The translations under genes were made by a program, and so were the position numbers. Under the pieces are notes generated by a model. It was not told the origin of the DNA. It ran no database searches and saw only the letters and a list, made by a program, of their open reading frames with translations. Positions 43,770 through 53,614 of a DNA stretch of 64,000 nucleotides are shown one piece after another. Positions within the stretch are counted from its first letter, which is position 1, and each line of letters begins with the position of its first letter. The DNA lies in contig NC_134109.1 in NCBI RefSeq assembly GCF_040939455.1, positions 34,365,501-34,429,500 of the forward strand, read 5' to 3'. This stretch comes from Microcebus murinus (lineage: Eukaryota; Chordata; Mammalia; Primates; Cheirogaleidae).

Positions 43770-43915
43770 GCTTTGCAGTGCAGGGCCCACCGCATGGTAA
43801 CTAACCCTGCTGCTTCCCAGGGCCTTTTTTCTGATGGACTTGATGGTTGGGGGATTCTTTTCCTGGTGCCTGGAGGATCTCACCCCTTCAGAGTTGAGGC
43901 ACTGGATTTTAAGGG
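43770..43915. repeat. diverged paralogous segment, copy B
   Basis: Partner of 41,310-41,450, about 2.45 kb away in direct orientation. Identity looks near 65-70% by eye. Confidence 0.6.
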
Positions 43916-44124
43916 ATCATTTGCAAATTCTGCTAAACTTAGAGACAATGTTATATGAAAAGCATTTTTCAGGCTATAGGTCAAGCATCTTCAAGGGAAG
44001 ACATCTCCATTAGTTTTCCTATTACTTGATACAGGTAAAATAGTTTTGGGGGTACATATTTCAGTCTACGTAATTCAGGTATGCAAATGTAGAACTTTAT
44101 TTCTCTTTAACTGAACTTAACACT

Positions 44125-44578
44125 TGGTATGGGTTGAATTGTGTACCCAAAAAAGATATGTTGGAGTCCTAAGCCTCAGCACCTCAGAATATTATCTTAT
44201 CTAGAGATAGGGTCTTTATGGAAATAATCAAGTTAAAATGAGTACATTATGGTAGGCCCTACTTCGATATGACTGGTGTCTTTACAAAAAGGAGAAATTT
44301 GGACACAGACCAGCACACAGGGAGAACTTCATGCCACAATGAAGGCAGGGATTAAGTTGATGAAGCTAAGTAATACCAAAGATTGCCATTGAACCACCAG
44401 AATCTAGCAGTGGAGGCCTGGAACAGATTCTCCCCCTCTGCACTCAGAGGGAACCAATACTGTTGATAGCTTGATCTCTGGATTATAGTCTCTAGAACTT
44501 TGAGACAATACATTTCTCTTGTTTAAGTCACCCAGTCTATGGTACTTTGTTATGGTAGTCTTAGCAAGCTAATACAAC
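44125..44578 (+). mobile_element. MLT1/MST-type LTR (ERVL-MaLR)
   Basis: Starts 'tggtatgggttgaattgtgt' and runs through 'agatagggtctttatggaa', 'gactggtgtctttacaaaa', 'gaggcctggaacagattctc' and 'aagtcacccagtctatggta' to 'gcaagctaatacaa'. A complete solo LTR in plus orientation. Confidence 0.9.
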
Positions 44579-45189
44579 ACTTAATTCTTCTTTTTCATTG
44601 ATGGTGATAAACTTGATCTTGCCAATTCAAAGCAAATTTGGGATTCTTCATTGAACTCAGTTTCTTTTGAATAATACTCAGGCAGTTCACACTTTCTCTC
44701 CTTCTCTCCTCTTCTGTCCTTTTCTCCAGGTTGTAGCCCTAGGCAGAGGTATCTGTCCTCTTTGGATCCTGCTGCCATGTCCCTGTTTCTCTTTGTTGTG
44801 TTAGCTCGAAACACTCTGTGTCTATTGCTGAAGTGTCCACTCTTCACATGTTCCCTGGCTTTAGGTCACACTGGGTCCAACCAATTTACTCAGCTTCAAC
44901 GCCCTCATCTTGGCAATGAGTCTTCTGCAGGTCTTTCAGCTCCTTGTCAGCCCCATCTACACCTGTCTTGAGTGATATGGTAGATGGGGGTGTGGTTATG
45001 CAGGGGTAGGTGAACGCAGTCCTGAGCCTGTCTCTGGGGACATGGACTACCAGGGCAGGGAGGTGGTAGTCCCAGGACATATCTTTGCCACCTCAGACAT
45101 TTCACCATGACTTTACCTCTCCTCTGGCTACCCATGTTTTAAGGGACTCTCTGTGATGCCAAGATATATGAAGTCTGAGTTATCACTCT
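44579..45189. other. unique sequence, nothing recognised
   Basis: A plus frame of 69 codons and minus frames of 62-88 codons overlap here in conflicting frames; none is recognisable. Confidence 0.4.
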
Positions 45190-45590
45190 AGCAATTAGAA
45201 ACTGGAAACATTCTGAAAGCCCATCAGTGGGAGAATAATCAAATAAGTGAAAGAGTATCCATATTATGGAATTTGTGAGGGAGCTTTTTTTATCCTGACA
45301 TGGAAAGATCTCCAAGACATATTAAGTTCTGCAACAATATGGATGGTATAATCCCATTTTTGTAAAAACAAAACTATATATGTGTATACAGATGCAAAAG
45401 CACAGAAAATCCTGGGCATATGTCTAAATTAACAGTGCTGTCAACAGGGAACATACGGATTGGGAGGGAGAGGCAGGTATGTGAAAAGAAATCTTCCCTT
45501 TTTTCTTAAAATCCTTTTGTGTTATATAAAATATTAACTGGCCTGTATTAATGAATTATGAAATTTTAAGTAAAAAAAGCAAAACACATC
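45190..45590 (+). mobile_element. L1M 3'UTR
   Basis: 'gaaagcccatcagtgggaga', 'atattatggaatttgtgagg', 'acatggaaagatctccaaga', 'ggtataatcccatttttgta' is the sense L1M 3' region, ending near an A-rich tail at 45,560-45,590. Confidence 0.8.
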
Positions 45591-48475
45591 AAATAACGTA
45601 AATCATACTGAGAATGGCCTGCCTATCCCTTTTCTCAGTACCTCTAAAGTAACCTATTCACTCTCTTTATTACATTTGAAAAGGATCAGGTATGCTTACT
45701 TGTGGGCTTTCACAGAATTCTCTCTTTTTCACTACGATATTGTTAGTGTAAAACTTTAATGAATAAATAAAGGACCAGAAAATACAGCTCTCAATTGCCA
45801 TCCAGACCACAGCCTCTGTTGTCACTGAGGCCTTTGGCAATCCAAAAGGAATAAAGTTGAATCAAGTAACAAGGGGAAATCAATACCTTATTCATGTTAA
45901 ACCTGCCCTGATGCCCTTCATTATGTGACTCGCCATGCAGAGAATCGATCCATTTTTCTTCTGGTGGAACATGGGGGCTCTAAAATTTTCATTTATATAT
46001 ATTAATTTTTAGGAAGAGAACCTCACTTCATGGAGCTATTTCCTCTCTCTATAAAACTGATGGATTAATAGCACAGTTTCAGAGCCCCTTATGTTTGAGC
46101 TCCAGTTCTGCATACTAAGTAAATATTCTAAGAAATGGTTCTTGGGTCAGGACAAGGATAATAATGGTCATTAATAACCATCACTCATTACAAGGTCCTT
46201 CCTTCTCTGAGCTCTTCTAACCTACTGTTTATAAATGCGTTTTAATGTGCCAAATGCACTCTCCTACCCCTCCCAAGCAGACACATACTTGGAGGGAGGT
46301 TAATTGCTGCTGCCTTTATGAGCCCTGACCTGTGCAGACAGCATTCTCAGATCACTTCTCCCACCTCTGAGACAGAGGTTAATGGTCACCGTGCAAGGCT
46401 GCTTGGGACAGGGAGTGGTAGAATCTAATTACTGGCTCTTGTGGGTGGACCCATGAGTGTGTGTTTATGAACAGGGTGGGCTGAAGTGATCTTCAAGTCT
46501 TCGTGCTAACTACCTTCTGGAAAATATTGTTCTTTTGAAGACCCTAAGGAAATTATATATTTATTGTGAGTCTAAAATGTCCCCTATTAACTCTCTCTGT
46601 TGCCTTTACCTGATTTGTATTGCTCTGAAATCTGCTTGATCCAGACACATATTACTTCCTCATTTTGTCCAAGAGAACCTAGATTATTTCTGTTTGTGTA
46701 ACCACTATCCCCAGTGTGGGTCCCTGTCCTCATTTGTTCCCTGCCTCCCTTCCTCAGCAGCCCCCTCCTCAACTGATAAATTCCCCATGGGTTCAAGAGC
46801 ACAATTCTTTCTAAACAAGTCGCAACCAATTTCCTGTTTTCTGCTTTTCGAAGATATGACTGGACACCTTAAAACAGATTCTTGCATCTTTATTGTCTTG
46901 AGTCTTTTAGTAGGTGACTAAGTCATTAGAAGTAAAAAAGAACAAGCAGGATTGATGGTGAACATTGAGAGTATAGTTGAAACTTGAAACCGTATTTGTG
47001 AGCTATTGTTAATATGATTTTCCCCTCTGATTTATGTATGCGTGATTCAGTAATGTGTATCAACATTTATTTTGTCAGTGGTCCACATTCTTTATTCTCT
47101 GAAACTCCTGGAAAACAACATTGCTCTATTCTTAACAAGCTGGTGAATATTCTGCATGTATACACATCCCCCTGCCGCGAATTTTTCAGGCAGACATTTT
47201 TTTCTGTGAGGGCAGGAGCTAAAATTTAAAAGCACCTCACCTGACAAATGATTAGGGAATTATTCTTCTTAAACCAAATGCCAAAACAAATCACCTCCCT
47301 AAAGTGATATGAGATCTCCTCAAGCTGTGCTTGGTAATATTAATAAATGAAAAGACGCCTCTGCCCACAGCTTGCCATTTCTGCATCCCCCACCCTGCAG
47401 GCAGCAGACTGGAAGCCTTGGGGCTCCTTTAGGAGGGTTAAGTCTGTCATCTAGCGGTGCTTGGTAGAATTACACAAATATTTCGTAAAGTTTAAGAATA
47501 GCATCTGTTGGAATTTACCAAAGGTGTTACTAGCATGTACTCACAAATGGCATCTGAATTTGGGCTGTGTTTATTCTCTGATATACCAAGAGCTCTAAAG
47601 CTTGAAAATGACCACCAAGGCATCTTTGACACCTTGCCTTCAGAAAGCAAGTGAGAAGATGGATGCGGGGGTGGGAACTCTATTGTACTTTCAGGTTCTT
47701 CCTATAGAATCTGTAAAGCTGAAAAGCGGGACCATCTGGGATGCCAGTGACTGCAGCCACCTTCAGTTCTAGACAAATGGGTAATTTCTTAAGTAGAAAA
47801 ACTTCAGGCTTGTTAGCTCAAGTGTTGTTTGCAGATACACCTGGAAAGATCATAGCAGGTGGTGCAGTAGAGCACCCAATTTAAGGGCTGATCCATCCAT
47901 TGGGTGCTCAGCAAATGAAAATTAATGATGCCTGCTAGAGGCTGGGGGATTTTCCTTTAACCTGGACAAATGGGGATTTTAAAGAAAAGAGAACGTCTTC
48001 AAGCTGTTTCTTCTGTTTTATGCTTTTTAAAGGTTAGAGAACATCTGGAGGGTTTGCTTTTGAAAAACTATTGGTTGGATTTCAGTGATTTTTTTCACAT
48101 CCTGCTCCTGCTTTCTACAGTTTCTAGGAGTTGGAAACTGACAGAAGGTTGTTGCTATATGTTTCAATCTATCTGGGGGTCAGAACATGAGAAAAAGAGG
48201 GGGGAATTACGCTCATTGAGATACCAAGCTCACTTAAGAAGTAGGAGCAAGTTTGAAGGGGCTGAGCAATTTACACATTTTCAGACACAGCTGTGTAATT
48301 CTTTTCAATTTTCCCATCTCTGAGCTAGAAATGAAGGGAATGATCAAATTTGCCAACTGATTATCTTCAAGGTTGTTAATGCAGTGGGACAACCTCTAAG
48401 GATGTTAGTGTAGCAGGGTATATATACTCTATCATAAAGAGTGTGCTGACCGATTAAATTTGATGGGTTTTTCCC
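45591..48475. other. long unique stretch, one hairpin
   Basis: Nearly 2.9 kb with no repeat I can name. GC-richer with 'ggttaattgctgctgcc' and 'ggttaatggtcac' at 46,300-46,390, which could be regulatory. An 11-bp hairpin lies at 47,870-47,909. Not coding as far as I can see. Confidence 0.4.
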
Positions 48476-48497
48476 TTTTTTTTTTTTTTTTTTTTTT
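48476..48497 (+). repeat. T22 homopolymer
   Basis: Uninterrupted run of T with no SINE or LINE beside it. Confidence 0.95.
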
Positions 48498-48795
48498 AGT
48501 GTCATCTGATTCACAGTCAGTTTGGGAACAGAAAATCACCTTGAAGTGCTCCCTTGGTTATGTAAATATCAGATAAGTAGGCCACCTAGTCCCAGGAGAA
48601 GGGTATAACAAGACATCCTGTTCTTTTGAGTACTTTAGAAAAGGTTGTCTCTTATCTCTTGGGAGGAAGTGGCACTAGCAGTGGGTAGGGCTGGCTATGT
48701 GTTGAACGCAGTTGTGTGGTCAAGTAAGATGAAAATTAATTAAATGCTTTTTGGATTTATTTGATCACTCCCTGTTTTCAAAACACTTGTCTTAC

Positions 48796-48908
48796 CTTAA
48801 CTTTTGTGCCCAAACATTCCTGCTGCTTCTGCCACTTTTGCTTCATCTCTTCTGTGAGATCATGCTCTTCCGACAATTCTGTTGGCCTTCTGCAAGGGCT
48901 TGGTCCCG
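48796..48908 (-). other. candidate internal coding exon (unknown gene)
   Basis: On the minus strand a 113-base segment is bounded by an acceptor 'aattatatttcag' and a donor 'AAG|gtaagaca'. Only one frame is open: two bases, then 37 codons ending on a full codon. The central part reads SEEHDLTEEMKQKWQKQQE, charged and helix- or coiled-coil-like. No repeat is recognised here. I do not recognise the protein. An open frame of this length by chance is not rare (roughly 40% over three frames), so the evidence is the combination of signals, not any one alone. Confidence 0.35.
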
Positions 48909-49565
48909 CTGAAATATAATTTTCAAAAAGGTAAAATCAAGGCCCTTGCACCAATATAAAAAAGAGCACATCAAAGATTTTGTGTAACTCATTAACTAGT
49001 GAAGAAGCCAGTGAGATGTTAAAATCAGGTCAAAGAAAAATTCGAAGACGCGTGTAAGTATACTCAGAAATGCTGAAATGAATTTGCTAATAGATGCAAA
49101 GTGGTTAATATTGTATAGAACAATAAAATGTAATGCTTGGGATCATCTTTTTTACAATGCAAAAATCAACTGTATCTCTATGGGGACAAAATTTATTCAT
49201 AATCATATGCATTACCATCAATTTTTTAGAAATTAACTTTTACCCCTTGAGAGTTGTAAAATAGTCTACTAGGAAGACAATCAATGGTGCACAGCTCTAT
49301 AGAGTCAGATAATTCCTGGAGGGTCCAGTAGACAGTGCCCAAAACTCTCAGTAATCTCTATTGCTCATTCCAAGATTTTGACAATTTTTCCTGATAGTCC
49401 TAAGCTACTATCTAACCATTCTGTACTCTTTCTGGGCAATCTCACCTAAGCCATAGTTTCAATTACCTCCAATAACAGCTGTCTCTTCAGTTTATATCTT
49501 CTACCTAGTTCTCTCAATTCCAAACTTATACATCCATATGCTTACCTGACAACTCCTCTTGGATG
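48909..49565. other. AT-rich unique sequence, nothing recognised
   Basis: If the exon candidate is real this would be its upstream intron on the minus strand. No repeat named. Confidence 0.4.
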
Positions 49566-49567
49566 TT

Positions 49568-49692
49568 TTTGAGGCTAAGAGAGAGAGAATCATTTGTTCA
49601 AGGTCATTTAGCTTGTTAGAAGAAGAGCAGAGATTTGAACTCAGCAATATCTGATTTCAGAACTAGAGCCAAAAGCCTGCAACATTAATAGG
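49568..49692 (+). mobile_element. MIR SINE fragment
   Basis: 'tgttcaaggtcatttagctt' and 'gcagagatttgaactcagca' are MIR 3' landmarks. Confidence 0.75.
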
Positions 49693-51417
49693 AGGTGGTT
49701 TTGGAAGTGCCCAAACTTAGGTGGCTAGAACGTATGTGGTGGATCCCTTCTCTTTCTGTCTATAGTGGGAGGGGGAGACTGGAGGCATGGACCTCACTAT
49801 TTTTCTAGCTGAGCTACAGAGCTGTGCTACTGTCTGCCCAAGGTAAGTACTGCTCTACCCTGTTGTGAGGCAGGAGGAGGTGATAACCCTTTTCTACAGT
49901 TTGGGTTTGAGAGACTAGGGATCCTGGTGTTGCACCCTTGATCTAACTAACTTCTCTTTTTTTCTGTAGAAGGAGAGAGGCCTCCAGTTGCAGTTTGGGT
50001 GGTAGTGGAGTGGGTGTAGGTGGGTTTTTCCCATGAGGATGCTTCTTAGGTCTTCTGAGGGTTTTCCACATCTAACTCTACCCTGCTGACCATGATTTCT
50101 GCTATCCTCAACCCTTAACTTGTCTTTCCTTCAGTGTCTACACATTCAAGAAGAATGAAATCTGAAGTCCCATCAGCCTCTGACTATTCTCATAAGTTCA
50201 GCAGCAAATTTTGACCTAGGCAGGTGCTTATTTCTTCCTCTATGGCCTATTTTTCTTCTCTTTCTGGCTTTCCAGATCTGAATTCAGAGAGTGTTCAATC
50301 AGGGGGGGATCAGAAGAAAACAAATGACAGAGAGGTGAGGATAGCCAATAAGCAAAACCCTTCTTCAAAGGAGAAGAGCTTGCTATAGAAAAAGTTAATT
50401 TCTGCCCAGTAGAAAGTATCTGGGAAATAGTCTTAAGCAGGGAGAACCCTGCTGCCAGCCAACTCTAACTGCTTGCCTGGTGCTTCATCCTTTTTTCTCC
50501 CATGGAGTCACCACCTATGCAATCCCTGTGTTGGCAAAGACCATCTCAGTGGGGACTTACTAACCTTATTGGAATGGCAAGTGGAGGTCAAGTTGCTTGG
50601 TCTTAGTGTCTACACAGAAACCAGGGAAAATGCATCTTTTAGAGCATGGCATTCCCTAACATGTAAACATGCTTAACACAATGTCTGGATAATCAATTCT
50701 AGTGAAAAGAGAACCACAGACCAGGGGTTTAGGGATACAAATGGGAGGGATACTTATTTGGATTCCATTTGCTTGAGTTAACAACCTTATCACAGAAATG
50801 AGCTCTGCATAGTCTCAATCAAGGTAATTGTGTGGCCTGTGGCATCCTTGAATCAAGTCCCACCCCAACTCCTGTAGGACAGTGGGGAGGGGATGAAGAG
50901 GAACAGCCCTGGCCCAGGTAATTCCTCTTCCCTGACCTTGTGGCCTGCCCAGGGCTATGTACCCCTGCCCACTTTACTGAAGTAACTTCTACCCAGGGCT
51001 GGCTCTTAAGCCTAAAGTACACTCTCAGCCTGTTCTTTCTGAGCATATTCCTAGACTTAATGAGATTGATGGCTCTCTGCAGCAAGAAAATCCTACATAC
51101 ATCTCCTTTGAACTCCTGTACTCTAAAAAGCAAAAAAAAAAAAAAAAAACAAACAAACAAACAAACAAAAAAAAACCCACAACTTTTTGGAAATTCTTTT
51201 CTTTTTGATCAGAGCTGTCTAAAATACTTTCTAGCTTCGAAGACATTTGGTGTAGCACTTCAAATATGAATGCCTTAGAAACTGCCTATAATTCTCTTTT
51301 TTTCTTTTTAGGTTCTCTGCATAGGAATGAAATGAACTCATCCCCTTCTGTCTTCCTTTCCAGGATCACTTTCCTCTGGTTGTATCTGGTGAAAAGAGGG
51401 CTTTGAAAAATATTATT
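49693..51417. other. unique sequence with an A-rich simple repeat
   Basis: Contains A18 followed by (CAAA)n at about 51,130-51,178. No repeat family or exon recognised. The minus frame at 50,819-51,160 ends in a Phe-rich translation of the A-run. Confidence 0.45.
51130..51178 (+). repeat. A-run and (CAAA)n simple repeat
   Basis: About 18 A, then five CAAA units, then A9. It resembles a retroposon tail but no SINE body precedes it. Confidence 0.9.
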
Positions 51418-51563
51418 ATTAGCCAGGCATATATTAGCCAGGCATACTGAGACAGGAGGATCATTTGAGCCCAGGAGTTTGAGGCTGTAGTGTGCTATGA
51501 TTGCATCTGAGAACAGCCACTGAACTCCAGCCTGAACAACATAGTGAGATACCATCTCTAAAA
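51418..51563 (+). mobile_element. Alu-like monomer (FLAM type)
   Basis: 'attagccaggcat' appears twice in tandem (51,418-51,430; 51,433-51,445), then 'gacaggaggatcatttgagc', 'ggctgtagtgtgctatgatt' and 'actgaactccagcctgaa'. Flanked by 'attattatta' on both sides, a possible target duplication. Confidence 0.8.
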
Positions 51564-51577
51564 AAATTATTATTAAA

Positions 51578-52315
51578 GTGAGGTATAATTCACGTATAAA
51601 ATTTATTCCTTTAAGTGTACAATTAAGTAGTTTTTAGTATATTCATGAAGTTGGACAGCCATCATCACGATCTAATTCCAGAACATTTTCATCATCCACA
51701 CAAAAAATCCCATATCCATTAACACTCCCAATTGCCCTTTCCCCTAGCCTCTGACAAGCACCATTGTACTTTCTGTCTCTGTGGGTTTGCCTGTTCTAGA
51801 CATTTTACTTACATGGGATCATACAATATGTGGCCTTTTGTGCCTGGCTTCTTTCACTTAGCATAATAATGTTTTCGAGGTTCATCATGTCATAGTATGT
51901 ATCAGTACTTCATTCTTTTTTGTTGATGAATAATATTTCATTGTGTGGATATACTATATTTGTTTACCTACTCATTAGCTAATGAGCATTTGAGGTGCTT
52001 TTTGGCTATTATAAAATATGTTGCTGTGAACATTTGTGTACAAATTTTCGTGTTGACATATTTTTTTTCTCTTCGATATATATCTTGAAGTAGAATTGCT
52101 GGATTATATGGTAATTCTGCATTTAACTTTTTGAGGAACTGTCCAACTGTTTTTCAAAGTGGCTGCACCATTTTACATTCCCATGATTAATGTAGGATGG
52201 CTCCAATTTCTCTGCATACTCTGAAATACTTATTGTCCATCTATTTGATTTTAGTTATCCTACTCGGTGTAAATATATATCATTAATATATCATTGTGTT
52301 TTGGGATTTCTTTGT
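51578..52315 (-). mobile_element. L1M 3' region, copy C
   Basis: 'gtgaggtataattcacgtat', 'agaacattttcatcatccac', 'atacaatatgtggccttttg', 'tagaattgctggattatatg' and 'gtggctgcaccattttacat' follow the antisense L1M ORF2-3'UTR. Confidence 0.85.
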
Positions 52316-53201
52316 AGTAAAAACATGTCACATGAGATCTCTCTTAAGAAATTTTTAAGTGTATAGTATAGTGTTATTAGTTAGGAGCACAATATTGTAC
52401 AGCAGATCTCTAGAACTTTTTCATCTGGCATGAGTGAAACTCTATACCCATTAAACAGCAACTTCCCATTTCTCCCTCTCTCCAACCCTTGGCAACCACC
52501 ATTCTATTTTATGATTCTATGAGTCTGACTACTTTAGATACTGTTCATATAAGTAAAATCATGCAGAGTTTGTCATCCTGTGACTGGCTTATTTTACTTA
52601 GCATACTGTTCTCAAAGTTCTTTAATGTTGTAGAATATGACAGGATTTTATTCTTTCTTATGGCCAAATAATATTCCATTGTATGTATATAACACACTTT
52701 ATACATTCAACCACTAAGGACATTTATGCTGTTTCTACATAGGGCTATTGTGAATATTACTGCAGTGAACATAGGAATTCAAATATTTCGTCAGGATCCT
52801 GATTTCAGTTCTTTTGAAATAAATATCCAAAAGTGGAATAGCTGGATTATATGGTAGTTCTACTTTTAATTTTTGAGGAACCTCCATACTGTTTGCCATT
52901 GTGCCTGCACCATTTTACATTCTGACCAGTAATTCATAAGGGTTCCAATTTCTCCACATCTTTACCAATATTTGTTGATTTATGGTTTTTTGATGATGGC
53001 CATCATGGTGTGACATGATACTGCTTTGTGGTTTGGATTTGCCTTTTCCTGATGATTAGTTATTTTAAACATCTTTTAAATATACTTTTTGGCCATTCCT
53101 ATGTCTTCTTTGGAAAAATGTCTATTTAAGTCCTTTACCCATTTATTTAATTTGGTTTTTAAAATATTAATTAGTATGAGTTATGTATGTATATATATTT
53201 G
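52316..53201 (-). mobile_element. L1M copy A, 3' part (left of nested insertions)
   Basis: A second L1 3'UTR begins 'acatgtcacatgagatctct' and repeats the same landmarks ('cttggcaaccaccattctat', 'ccaaaagtggaatagctgga', 'ttgatgatggccatcatgg'). It breaks off after 'tccatttaagtcctttaccc'-like sequence near 53,165-53,200 and resumes at 57,207. Confidence 0.85.
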
Positions 53202-53231
53202 TACGTGTGTGTGTGTGTGTGTGTGTGTGTA
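53202..53231 (+). repeat. (TG)n microsatellite
   Basis: About 14 TG units between L1 copy A and the Tigger-like element. Confidence 0.9.
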
Positions 53232-53592
53232 TTCCTTGACTTATGGTAGGATTATATCCCAATAAACTCATCATAAGTCAAAAATATTAATATCATGTCA
53301 AAATGCATTTAATGCACCTAACCTACAAATCATCATACCTTAGCCTAGCTTACCTTAAACATGCTCAGAAAACTTATGTTAGCCTACAGTTAGGCAAAAT
53401 CATCTAACATAAAGACTATTTTAAATAAAGTGGTAAATATTTCATGTAATTGAATACTGTACTAAAAGTGAAAAGCAGAATGGTTGTATGGGTACTTGAA
53501 GTACAGTTTCTACTGAATGCTTATTGCTTTTGCACCATCGTTAAGTAAAAAACAATCATAAGTAGAACTACCATAAGTTGGGAACCATCTGT
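53230..53592 (+). mobile_element. Tigger-like non-autonomous DNA transposon
   Basis: Starts 'attccttgacttatggtagg', ends '..ccataagttgggaaccatct', and holds 'catgctcagaaaacttatgt' and 'gaatggttgtatgggtactt'. The ends are inverted repeats around 'gacttatggt' / 'accataagt(t)g'. I know this as a primate-wide Tigger (pogo) derived element; the subfamily name is uncertain. Confidence 0.75.
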
Positions 53593-53614
53593 GTGTGTAT
53601 GTGTGTATATATAT

